A DNA stretch of 64,000 nt from Avena insularis. Its lineage: Eukaryota > Streptophyta > Magnoliopsida > Poales > Poaceae. Of this stretch, positions 12,309-22,500 are shown one piece after another. How positions within the stretch are numbered: position 1 is the stretch's first letter; each line of letters begins with the position of its first letter. The translations under genes were made by a program, and so were the position numbers. Under the pieces are notes generated by a model, which worked only from the letters and a program-made list of their open reading frames with translations, was not told the DNA's origin and searched no databases. The DNA is taken from contig CM042694.1 of the NCBI GenBank assembly GCA_023614405.1, positions 92,301,285-92,365,284 of the forward strand. Direction: 5' to 3'.

Positions 12309-12774
12309 TACAGAAGCTCCCCAAATGAAAAGGTACAGCTTGTCAAAAATAGTAACAACATGCACTTTTTGCACATAAACAATCTTGTATGCTTAGTTTG
12401 GATGTGGCTTGCAAATCAAGTTAAGCAGATTTTTTTTGTAGTGGTTGCCTATTCAATAAATGCTGAATGATGATTTGCAATTCCCTTGTACAAAATTTGT
12501 AATTTTTCCATCCTAAATAAATGATTGCAAGTTCTCTTTACATCCTATTGCTCTAAACATTTTTTTCACGAAAATGGAAAAGGAGGTTACCAATTATTGG
12601 TCATAGTTGCAATGTTGCATATTATTGATTTAGATCAGTTCGACAATTTCACTGAATTGTACAACCTGCATGAGGTTTAGATCTTTGCTTGTGTTCAGTT
12701 TTCTGCACCGTCTACATCCAAAACAATTCATATCTGGAAGGATATGCTGGATGAATGGCAGCAAATATTTCGAT
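12309..12774. other. Intergenic, convergent 3' ends
   Basis: AT-rich sequence between the starch synthase remnant (+) and the receptor kinase (-), which converge here. It probably holds 3' untranslated sequence of both. Nothing else is recognised. Confidence 0.5.
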
Positions 12775-15250
12775 CTACGAGCTAAAGCTGTATGTACTGC
12801 TTCCTTCAAAATCAAGGACATAATCTTTTGTGAACTTGTAATTCACATTCCGCTGTTCCATGTCAAGCAAGCTCTGCGCCTCCTCCTCCGTGTTCGCATC
12901 TGCTTGAGCCCAAGGGTGGTACTGGTATCTCCTTAGCATCTCTAGCCTCTCTGCAACCTCCTTCATCGCCGGCCTTTCCTGCCCACTCATGTTCAAGCAT
13001 CTCATGATGAGGAGCGTGATACCTTCGAGGGTTTCGATGCTCATCTCATTCCTCAGTTGGCTGTCCAGAAGCTCTTGGTGCTGTCCAACCTGCACTGCCA
13101 TCATGAAGCATAAAACAAGGCTTCTATCTTCCTCCGGCCCATCAAAGTACAGTGCCTTCTTCCTTGTCAGGAGCTCCAACAGGACGACACCAAAGCTATA
13201 CACATCACTCTTGTCAGTCAGCCGGCATGTCATTAGGTATTCTGGATCAAGGTAACCACAAGTTCCCTGCACCAACGTTGCCATCTTGGCCTCATCAGTT
13301 GGTGCCAGTTTTGATGCTCCGAAATCTGAAACTTTTGCTGTAAGCTTGTCGTCCAACAGAATGTTTGCCGTCTTGACATCTCCATGGAGAATCGGCGGTG
13401 AAGCCGAAGAGTGCATGTATGCTAGTGCCTCGGCTGACTCCACTGCTATCCGAAGACAGGTTTCGAAGGCTGTGCCAGAGTCGAGGCCCTTACTGCCATG
13501 GATGTAGTGGTAGAGGGTACCATTTGAGACGAACTCGTAGACCAACATGGGCACTTCTACTTCGAGGCAGCATCCGAGCAGCTTGACGACATTCTTGTGG
13601 TTGATCTGGGAGAGGATGAACATCTCCATTGCGAACTCCTTGGTCGGGGCCTCCTCTATCATCTTTGACTTCTTGATCGCTACCACTGTCTTGTCCTCAA
13701 GGATACCCTTGTAGACGATGCCGTGCCCTCCGCGGCCGACAACACGGTCGGCGGCAAAGTTGTCGGTCGCCTTCTCGAGGTCTTCCTTGGAGAAGATATT
13801 GAACCCACTGGCGCAGGTGCTGGTGCCGTTGTAGGAGCGCATCTGCTGCTGTAGGAAGACGCCTCCGTTCAGCTCGAAGAACTTCTGCTTTGTTCTGATA
13901 AGCTTCCTTTTCTGGACCCCCAGGTAGAGCCAGAAGCACATGAACGCCGGTAAGAACATTCCAAGGCTGACACCTGAGTACGACATTGGATAAACCATCA
14001 GTCTTCCGACAACCAGGATTGCAGGAGCAACCAAATAGACAAAAGTTTCATGATTATCTGTTTTACCCGTAACTACTTTCAGGGCGAAGGTGAAACTGTC
14101 CTTTGGTCGGCAACCAGATTTCCAGGTGGCATCTCCACTGGTCCCAGGAGGACATTGGCAGGTGTAGCTTCCCGGAGTATTTGTGCAGACGCCGTAGCAT
14201 GGCGGCTCCTCTTCACGTTTGCACTCATCAATGTCTTCCGTTTGGGGAAAACAATTCGTCAGACAGAGTGTTTAAACATGGAAGAAGTTGAGCAATGTCT
14301 AAATTGCAGCAAGATTTATCTGTGCACATACCTCTGCATCCGTCTTCTAGATAGGGGTTGCCCTCATACCCCTTGGAGCAGTTGCACTGGTATCCAGCGC
14401 CGTTTGTGGAATTGACGCAATGGCTGTCCGCGCTCTGGCACGCGTAGTCGGTTCTGTTTAGACTGGCCGCACTGCAGTTGCCAACGTTCCGGACTGCCCA
14501 GTCGAGGATGATGGGCACGGTGAGGTCATCGGTCTGGTTGAGGTACTTGTCGACGTCCTTGTACCTGGTACTCAACCATCCAGTCTCCACCAGGAACACG
14601 TACCGGCAGGTCGTGGTGGTTGTATACAAGATTGGGTCTCCATCCTTCTTGGGCATGTCGAGCAGGTACGGCTCGTAGTAGTCGACAGCGCTGGGTATCG
14701 CGCTCTGGCAGCAGGCGACGCCCGTGCAGGACCCTGGCAGGGCATACTGCAGCGGCCGGCATATGGACATGCAGCCACTGACGTAGTAACCGCTGAGGTC
14801 GACGAAGTAGCCGTGGTTGGGACAGCCGAGCGTGACGAGGCGGTTCCTGGTCGGGGAGAAGAGGTAGTGGCTGTTGAAGAGCTGCACAGCCCCGCCGCCG
14901 CTCCGGTTGCCGATGGCCCCATCGCTGTCGTGGCAGTAGCGCGTCGCTTTGAGCTTGGCCCGGACCTCGCCGGTGGCGATGGACAGGTTGGTGATCCGGA
15001 CCCCATAGCCAACCGTGGTGAGCCACGGGGTCGCGTGGGAGTCGTCGCACTCGAGCTGGAATCCACCTCGGCCGTCGTCACGGTAGCAACCGTCGCCGAT
15101 GCCAAAGGGGTAGGGGATGGTGATGTTGCCGCACTTGTCGCGGCACCCTGGCCGCACGACCTGCGGAGGCGGCTGCGGCGGCTGTTGCTCTTGAGCCGAT
15201 ACTATTGTCAGTGGCAGTAGTAACAGCACCACGGCCAGCGTGATCGCCAT
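12775..15250 (-). CDS. Wall-associated receptor kinase (WAK), complete, 792 aa
   Basis: Two exons, 15,250-14,332 and 14,234-12,775, joined by a GT-AG intron (donor GAG|GTATGTG, acceptor CGGAAG|ACATT), give 792 codons with no break. The order is: signal peptide (residues 1-19), galacturonan-binding GUB_WAK domain starting C40 (CGNITIPYPFGIGDGCYR), an EGF-like repeat near 270-305, a calcium-binding EGF motif split by the intron (DIDECK, 307), hydrophobic membrane-spanning stretches at about 372-413, and a protein kinase. Kinase motifs are P-loop GRGGHG (473-478), VAIKK lysine (494), HGDVKTANILLDD (590 on), DFG (610-612) and GTCGYLDPEYL. The catalytic loop has G-D instead of R-D, usual for WAKs. 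WAKs sit in the plasma membrane, bind wall pectin fragments and signal in growth and defence. The intron lies in the EGF hinge, as is common in the family. It looks functional. Confidence 0.93.
14235..14331 (-). other. WAK intron (GT-AG, 97 bp)
   Basis: The donor is at 14,331-14,330 and the acceptor at 14,236-14,235. Splicing restores G|AC to give the DIDECK motif in frame. The unspliced reading stays open for some 34 codons, so a retained intron would add a short tail and stop before the kinase. Confidence 0.85.
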
Positions 15251-15313
15251 TCTTGCTCTGCTCAGAGACTGCTGGGGAAGTGGGAAGTGTCAGATGCTGG
15301 AGCATGGAACCTT

Positions 15314-15320
15314 CATATAT
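15314..15320 (-). promoter_or_regulatory. Possible TATA box of the WAK gene
   Basis: On the minus strand catatat(g) lies about 65 bp upstream of the ATG. The position is plausible but the leader would be short, so this is a weak call. Confidence 0.3.
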
Positions 15321-15526
15321 GCGTGCACGCACTGAAAAAAAATAACCTGTCACTAGCGATGACCCGGTCAATGTTGTACACAACACTAATGAACGATGTT
15401 TCTGCCAGATGTTCTCTTAGTGGCTGGTGACGGGGACTGACATGCATTGCAAGCTTTTGCCGTTTAGCCTATGGAAGAACTTGTCTAGCCACATCGCTCC
15501 TGGCAGAGCGCTACATGTCGCCACAT

Positions 15527-16425
15527 GCCAGTACAAGAGCCTCTGTTGGTCATTCTGAAATTTTGGCATGTCTACATGAAAAGAGAAGTTTTGTCTTGTA
15601 GATGCTGCTAGTGGAGAGTGAGTCGATAGATCATGTCACCAAGCTTGTGGAGAAGTTGGTTAACCGAACTGCCATACATGCTACAAGAGCCATACATGTC
15701 GCCTTCTGTCTAACAAAAAATGCTGCTAGTGGAGAAGTGGTTAACCGAACTGCCGGCCCCCATTATCAATGGAACATTGACCAAGCTTCGTAGTTTCTTA
15801 CTACGACCGTGTAATCCAGTCCAGCACACAGACATCAGTTGAGACAAATTTGGTGTGCTGGCTTACAAGTGACACGGCTATATATCTAGCATCATCATCA
15901 GTTGGCAAGCGTTGTGAGTATTTTCATTTGGAACTTCTGGCTGTGAATATCTAAAGGCAGGGCAGCAGTGTTGTCGAACCTGCCAGTCCTGTCTAGCTGT
16001 CGTCTCGTGTTTATATGAAACCCTTGATGTCATGGCCACTCGTGGTGATTTTATCTTATCTGGTCAGGTGACCGCGTCAACTCTTTCCCAAGGTTACTGA
16101 ACAATTCTCTCTCTAAAAAAAAGATTACTGAACAAGATCAAGCAACTTCTCGGTGTTTCCTTCCGTCACTACATTTACATTATTACATAGTGTTTCTGCT
16201 GCCTTACAGTTTTTATTATGAGGGGAGATTGATGGCATCGATTGAAACCATTTTGAGGTGGCCACAGGTAACTTCATGGCATGCCAGCACCATGATCCAG
16301 CTACGCCGCGTTCGGAGGAAGGGGCGGGATCCTGAAACCCGACACGGGCGCGATGAACTTGCCTTCCTCCCCACCGACGTGACGGCTGCCTTCCTCACCT
16401 GTCACGTGAGAAGAAAACATAGTTT
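15527..16425. repeat. Segmental duplication, copy A
   Basis: From atgccagtacaagagcctct onward this stretch matches copy B (16,929-18,005) in order, including the downstream flank and second exon of the secreted-peptide gene. It has about 1.5 partial copies of the 79-bp unit that is expanded in copy B, and lacks the MITE found there. Confidence 0.85.
16301..16398 (-). pseudogene. Orphan exon 2 of the secreted-peptide gene
   Basis: This 98-bp exon has the same length, acceptor (GTGACAG|) and stop (TAG) as exon 2 of the gene at 17,888-18,248. It differs at 7 bases: 5 are silent and 2 change an amino acid (K to E, P to S). No matching first exon with a signal peptide is visible between 16,425 and 16,928, so as it stands it cannot make the secreted product. 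An undetected distant first exon cannot be excluded. Confidence 0.75.
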
Positions 16426-16928
16426 AACTATATTGTTAGGTGTGCTTCCTATAAAAATAGTTTAATTTATAGGATTAGAACTCTTGGGTATTTTCCTAAA
16501 GATCTCACACAAATTTTGAAAAAAATAATTTAACAATATATATTGACCATTGATCATGTGATGTGATCAAACACACTTTTGTGTGCATCTTAATGTTTCT
16601 AATTATGTATAGTAACAAGAAGACGTTTCATGGTCATGTCGCTCATGTCGACATGGTCATGTTACATGGAACTACAAGTAAATGTGAGCGAGAGGGTAGA
16701 ATGACTTGACTTGAGATTGAGGATAGCAGGGGAAGATTTAAAGATAACATATAAAAAATTACCCATGTACCTAAATAAAATTAATGTCCAAGACAACTCA
16801 TAGTCAAAGTTCCTATGAAATGGGCCAACATTACTTCATATTTATTTCGATGTCAAATACTCAAATTTGATTCTTCGAGACATTGTTGATAGGTACCTCA
16901 ACCGGACCGACAACCTCACCGTATTTGG
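16426..16928. other. AT-rich spacer between duplication copies
   Basis: Contains no recognisable exon or element. It separates the two duplicated segments and could be inserted or pre-duplication sequence. Confidence 0.4.
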
Positions 16929-17042
16929 ATGTCAGTACAAGAGTCTCTGTTGGTCATTCTGAAATTTTGGCATGTTTACATGAAAAGAGAAGTTTTGGCT
17001 TGTAGATGCTGCTAGAGGAGAGTGAGTCGATCGTGTGACCGA

Positions 17043-17240
17043 GCTTGTGGAGAAGTGGTTAAGCGAACTGCCATACATGCTACAAGAACCATACATGTCG
17101 CCTTCTGTCTAACAAAAAAATGCTTGTGGAGAAGTGGTTAAGCGAACTGCCATACATGCTACAAGAACCATACATGTCGCCTTCTGTCTAACAAAAAAAT
17201 GCTTGTGGAGAAGTGGTTAACCAAACTGCCGGCCCTCATT
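17043..17240. repeat. Tandem repeat, 79-bp unit, 2.5 copies
   Basis: Units start with gcttgtggagaagtggttaa at 17,043, 17,122 and 17,201. The first two are almost identical and the third is partial, diverging after aaccaaactgcc. Confidence 0.9.
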
Positions 17241-17287
17241 GGCTCCTCTCCATTATCAATGGAGCATTGACCCAGCTTGGTACGTTC

Positions 17288-17440
17288 TTCCTCTGTTTTA
17301 TAATATAAGATGTTTTAGCTTTTGTGAAACAGATATAGTAGACATCTTTTAGTGTATAGGGTCGGGGCGAACTTACGCACTAAAAAAGCGTCTAGATACA
17401 TTAATTTCATAAAAGCTAAAACATCTTATATTTTTAAACA
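17288..17440. mobile_element. Stowaway-type MITE
   Basis: The ends read ctctgttttataatataagatgtttt-like on the left and the inverse aaaacatcttatattttt on the right, around 150 bp apart. The corresponding place in copy A has unrelated short sequence, so the MITE is specific to copy B. Confidence 0.75.
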
Positions 17441-17887
17441 AATTTGGTGTGCTCGTTTACAAGTGGACACGGCTATCTAGCATCATCGTTAGTTGGCAAG
17501 CTTTGTGGGGATATTTTCGTTTGGAGCTTCTGGTTGTGAACATCTGAGGGCAGGGCAGCAGTGTTGTCGAACCTGCCAGTCCTGTCTAGCTGTCGTCTCG
17601 TATTTATATGAGACCGTTGATGTCATGGCCACTCGTGGTGCTTTTATCTTATCTGGTCAGGTGACCGCGTCAACGCTTTCCCAAGATTACTGAATAATTC
17701 TCTCTAAAAAAAGATTATTGAACAAGATCCAACCAAATGCTCGGTCTTTCCTTCCGTTACTACATTTATTACATAGTGTTTCTGCTGCCGCCTTACAGTT
17801 GTTATTTTGATCGAAGCATCATCACCTATTGAAACCATTTTGAGTTGGACACAGGTAACGTCAGGGCATTCCAGCACCGTGATCTAG

Positions 17888-18248
17888 CTACGCCGCGTTT
17901 GGAGGAAGGGGCGGGATCCTGAAACCCGGCACGGGCGCAATGAACTTGCCTTCCTCCCCACCAACGTGACGGCTGCCCTCCTTGCCTGTCACATGAGAAG
18001 AAAAATTAGGTAGTGCATCTAAAGATGTGCGTCAGGGATCCACAAAGTATGGCTAACTGCTTACCGATCATGGCACGCCGGTGAGCAGTGGTGGCAGCGG
18101 TAACCGATGGCCTTCCCCTCATGTTGTTCATCCAGCCGAGGCTCCGCTCGGCGCGTCGGAGTGGCACGGCGTGGGCGCTCTCGCCGGCGGCGGCACCGGC
18201 CACAAGCGCGACCAAAACCAGAGCCACGAGAACCACTTTGGATGCCAT
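17888..18248 (-). CDS. Small secreted peptide precursor, 93 aa
   Basis: Exon 1 (18,248-18,065) and exon 2 (17,985-17,888) are joined across a GT-AG intron (ATCG|GTAAGC ... GTGACAG|GC), giving 93 codons. Residues 1-22 are a clear signal peptide (MASKVVLVALVLVALVAG...). The middle is Arg/Ala-rich and the C-terminus is KFIAPVPGFRIPPLPPNAA. The short secreted precursor with a basic middle and a Pro-rich conserved end resembles plant peptide-hormone or small cell-wall protein precursors, but I do not recognise the family. Exon 2 recurs at 16,301-16,398 with mostly silent changes. A TATA box lies about 55 bp upstream. The intronless reading would end in a different 19-residue tail. Splicing is inferred from sites plus the conserved duplicate. 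Confidence 0.65.
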
Positions 18249-18301
18249 CTTCTTCCTGTTGTTGTTTGTTGTGTGGCTCTGTCATCATGCATTGCCTCGT
18301 C

Positions 18302-18309
18302 TATATATA
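18302..18309 (-). promoter_or_regulatory. TATA box of the secreted-peptide gene
   Basis: tatatata (read on the minus strand as TATATATA in AGTATATATAGACG) lies 54 bp before the ATG, a good distance for a plant core promoter with a short leader. Confidence 0.6.
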
Positions 18310-18479
18310 CTGGAGAGCTGGAAGGACGATACCATGCTGCTGGCTGGCATGTGGTGCTCATGCATACATGGGCTAGTTGTTATGTGATACTAGGTTCCTA
18401 CTTCCTAGGCAGTTAGGCAAAAGGCCTGATAAGCTTGTGAGTAATAACTGCTGCCTAGGGGGAGAAGATGGGTTTTTAG

Positions 18480-19040
18480 ACAAAAGTAAGGGGGGAATCG
18501 ATATCTTGTAGACTTGTAGTGTCGTAGACTGGGATATGCACAATTGAAAATGAAAACAGTCTCAGCATGTGCTCCTTTAATTATTCTAATGATGTTGTGT
18601 CCACATCCTGATTTTTCGCACCCCTTCCGCCACCACAATGTCCTCAATCAACATGCAAGATTTCCCTACAGAATTTTTTTGTGCCACAAATTTCAGCAAA
18701 TAATTCATCGATCTTATCGTACGCCTTTTCGAAATCCAACTTAATCACCACTCCTTGTTGTTTCTTCCTCCTGGTTTCATGCAAAATTTCATGTGGTAAA
18801 CATATCTCCAGCCGTAATATAGAGAAATTAGTTTTCCCATAAATGGTCCCACTCTAAGGATGGAAAATTTTATCTTTACTTTGTACAACACTTGAAGCAA
18901 AACAGATAGGCCTATATTTCTGGATGATGTCTACATCATCAGGTTTTGGAAGCAGGGTAATAACACCAGAATTACTTCCTAGCCTTTCAAAGTATTCTTC
19001 ACCTAAAATATTTTCATTTGAGATTTCAGGTTTGTGATAT
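18480..19040 (-). mobile_element. LINE reverse transcriptase fragment, antisense
   Basis: On the minus strand, from 19,030 downward, the RT segments appear in the right order: GVITLLPKPDDVDIIQKYRP, then VVIKLDFEKAYDKI-like residues near 18,730-18,750, then a degraded region corresponding to the following palm segment near 18,550-18,650. Frameshifts separate the pieces. This is a broken internal LINE fragment. Confidence 0.75.
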
Positions 19041-19593
19041 TTGCTAGCAAAGACAAGATCGCAACATGATTTGATGAAACAGAAAGGATGAGACAAGAGA
19101 GTTTTCTATATTTCCTGTATTGCTTATGTATTTACACTCTTTCGGGAATTGTCCTTTCATCTTATGAAATAGTTTGTTGGGTTCATAATACATATGGTAG
19201 ACCACAATCTCCACAAATTGTCTCCTCAAGGATTTAGGCCTTAGCGAACACGGATTCGCAGCATCTTAACCTTTCCGCTTCTACAATCACTTCTAGAAAT
19301 GCCTTCTTCAGTTTTACACCATTCTGCATGTCGAAATTCCTGAACAGTTCAGCACAATTAGCTGTACTCAAGCATAATATGTTAGACTTAATGGAAACAC
19401 AAGTATATAAATACCCATGTGTAATATGGTAGTGGAAAAAGACCTTGCATGTCCTGAATACCATTTTGGTATTTTTTACTTTCTAATACTAATATAGGCA
19501 TATTTGACATGTATCCACCTTAATGTGCAAACAATGCACTAAAATTTTCACCTATGATAAAACAAAAATGATGTTTGGCATGTATTTACCTTG
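19041..19593. other. 3' flank of glutathione synthetase
   Basis: AT-rich sequence that should contain the 3' UTR of the gene starting at 19,594 on the minus strand. A minus-strand open stretch at 19,234-19,350 (AFLEVIVEAERLR) may be an old exon of something else, but I cannot identify it. Confidence 0.4.
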
Positions 19594-22500
19594 TCATGTC
19601 AGGAATATGCTATTCAAGAATGCATATCCAGCAACCACTCCGCCTTCATTTAGTGAAGCCGCTTTGGTTCTCAGCAAATAGCCACACTGATCATTTATAA
19701 TGACCTTGTCTTTATTCCTAAATCCAGGAAGCACAAAAATTAGGAAATGTTGAAAATCTATGCATATTAGAGCAGCTTGCAATCTATTACCGTAGGTAGG
19801 CTCCAAAGATTCCAAACTCAGAAACAGCATTGTCCCTGACAAAAGTACCCTCGCGAACAAGATAGCTGAGGGATGCTGGTGGAAATATCCTTTGCATTAG
19901 GATGTACGCTGCAATTTCATTGCTTCCATCCTTCCGCAGGCGAATCAATGTCTCACGCAGATTATCGCCGTAAATGTTGTTCCCTGAATGTAATACCAGG
20001 ATTGCTCATTGGTCAAACATTTGTGGCTGCATTGTGAGATAGAGGGCATACCTCCACCCTCCCTTTGTGGCTTTAGAACAAATAGCTCCGGTGATTCAAT
20101 AGCAGCACTGACTATGCTCTCATTGTCCAAGCTCCACAGACCCGCAAAGCATTTCCGCACTTTTTCTATGTCGGATTTGTTGTCAAGAAACCTGGTACAA
20201 CATGCAGGATACGAATAGCAACCCTACGTAGAAGGAATTACTGATAGGCACAAATTGTAAATATCATTAGTCTTTTTTGTATGTTTTTTTACTTGAATTC
20301 CACGAATTTGTGCAGTAAAACTATCTGAAGTGAAGCATGGATGAAGTTAAAACTATGTAGTCCCATGTGCAAATTCTATCATTCTATCTGTTTTTTTTTT
20401 TTCATATTTTAGTTTTATAAAACATTTAGTATAGAGTGGTAGAGTCATGGTCAAATTAACATCTTGAAGTTGGAAAATTAGTAAGGTCGAGTAAAAAGAT
20501 CAGCAGGAGCAATACACTCACTGTTTGGATACCTGGACCTAGAAAATATTGTAGCTTCTCTTACATGAAATTAGAACCTTAGGATTATTCTGTATATTCT
20601 CATGTGTCACTAACTCACTAGGCGACAATAATGAAATGGGATTACCTTTCAAGTATATTTTCCTTTGCCAGTTCTTGTTGAATCTTCTTTGCTCCGACAA
20701 GATGGTATGCTATTGATGGACACTTAATGGCAGAAGAACGCTCGATCATGAGCCTTGCTCTCCATTCCTTCAACAAAAATGCGACAGTTGTCTGAATACC
20801 AGGTACTTCTGTAGTTTTTGGGAAGATAGCCAAATAGCACTGGACTATATCAATGCTTAGTTTAATGTTTGAGCTTCCAAATCTATGTTTATCCAACAAG
20901 TGACAGATAAATATTGAATCTCAAAACATCAAGAGATTACGTTGCAGACTAAAAATATCTAACAATTAAGCAAATGAAGTTTACTGATGGAAATGATAGA
21001 CATACAACTTCCGAAGGGTAGTCGTCGGGTGAGTAACCTGCCCTGAAGTAAGCAACAGCAACCGGACATCCATTTCTGGATGAGAAAAAGAAACAAAGTT
21101 AGATGTTTCTCAATCATCCATTGTTGACATTGCAAGCAACACACTTGAAGAGGAACCTTACACCATGAGTGTTCCATCAGGACGAAGCTCCCCTTCTTCT
21201 TCTATTTCTGCCATTGTTTTGCGAATTGTCGTCACCCCATACGTGAAAATAGAAGCTAAGGAAAAAAAATCCGCTTGACAGAAAACCATGACAATTATTG
21301 ATATCGAGATTCCTATGCATCTTGCATTAGCAGCATGAGGGAGCTAGAACGTAGCATATACTGAAAGGATATATTTCTCTCAATGCGACTGTGATCCAAT
21401 ACTGGTCATACATGTACCTTTCTTCTGCTTGAACAACCACCAGAACTACTGCACTGAATCATAAAACTTTAGTTAGTAGAGAACTCTAAGGAGATATATG
21501 CATGTGTGTACCAAATCACACAACCTTTGCCTGTTGTACTCAGCCCATGCAGCGGCTAATGCTTCAGCATGCTGAGCTATAGCAGTGTTCCCAACAACAC
21601 TGGCTGGATCCAGACCAAGTTCCCTCTCATGGTGTCTGATCAGATTTCTGCACATTGCACACATATCGTTCTGGTCATCAACTGGTTCAGCAGAAATATA
21701 AAATTGTATGGTTGTGCAATGTATATATGTGTGTTCCAGTTATGAGAAACTAAACTTTTATTATCTGACCTGTGAAGCTCACATACACCGCAAGCAAGAC
21801 CATTGGACGATGTAGAGATAGTGTTAAGCTCGACTTGAAGAAGCTTGTCGGTTGCCCCATCAACCATGTAATCCGACCTAGTCAGACCCAACTGAATGTC
21901 CTGAAAGATTTATTCAAATCACTCAGTTACTGGAGTAAATCTATATAGATAAAATTTAGCTAATTTCAGATGGAATCAGCAGAAACCTTATATATTTTAC
22001 TGATTTTCGGAACTGAAAAAAGATGGTCAGTACCTCTTTCTTGTTTAGTTCCATCACCTTTGAGTGAATATCTAAAAGCCTCCCAGTGAATGAATCCACC
22101 TCTTTTGTCCTGAAAAAGAATTATTGGTTTTCAAACTACTCGGATCGAAGAATCATATAGGCTTGTCATGTTCAATTCCATGATAAAATAACCTTGCCAA
22201 AGTGTGTTGCAAGAATTCTCCATCCAGGCTCACACGGTGAACGAGCTCATTGAAAAGTGGAGCCAATTCTACTGCCTGCTCCCAGTAAGCTTTTGGAAAT
22301 GACATTGGCAAAAGAGCAAATGGAGCATGGAGCAGACCAACCCCAGGCGCTTTTCCTGATCTCTGCAGCTCGTGACAAAACAACGTGAGAACTGTAATAC
22401 TAATAACTACTAAGCATTTCCACCACATAACTACTAAACAACGTCAGAAATAAGGCAATCTGTAAGAAATCAAACGACCAAGAATTCCTCATAAGAACTA

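Larger units (their letters stand above)
16929..18005. repeat. Segmental duplication, copy B
   Basis: Direct repeat of 15,527-16,425. It is longer because of a 79-bp tandem expansion (17,043-17,240) and a MITE (17,288-17,440). The homology runs through exon 2 of the peptide gene and stops just inside its intron, so the right breakpoint splits that gene. Confidence 0.85.

Noticed and set aside
14526..15105. Long minus-strand frames of 174-177 codons within WAK exon 1
   Set aside because: They are out-of-frame shadows of the WAK reading, which alone carries the signal peptide and domain motifs.
17043..17240. Regular repeats as a CRISPR-like array
   Set aside because: The units are contiguous 79-bp tandem copies without spacers, in a plant genome.
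21243..21372. Reading the GSH2 intron as a splice-site mutation that kills the gene
   Set aside because: Both ends and the branch-like motif fit the minor-spliceosome consensus, and the frame is restored exactly with all other exons intact.
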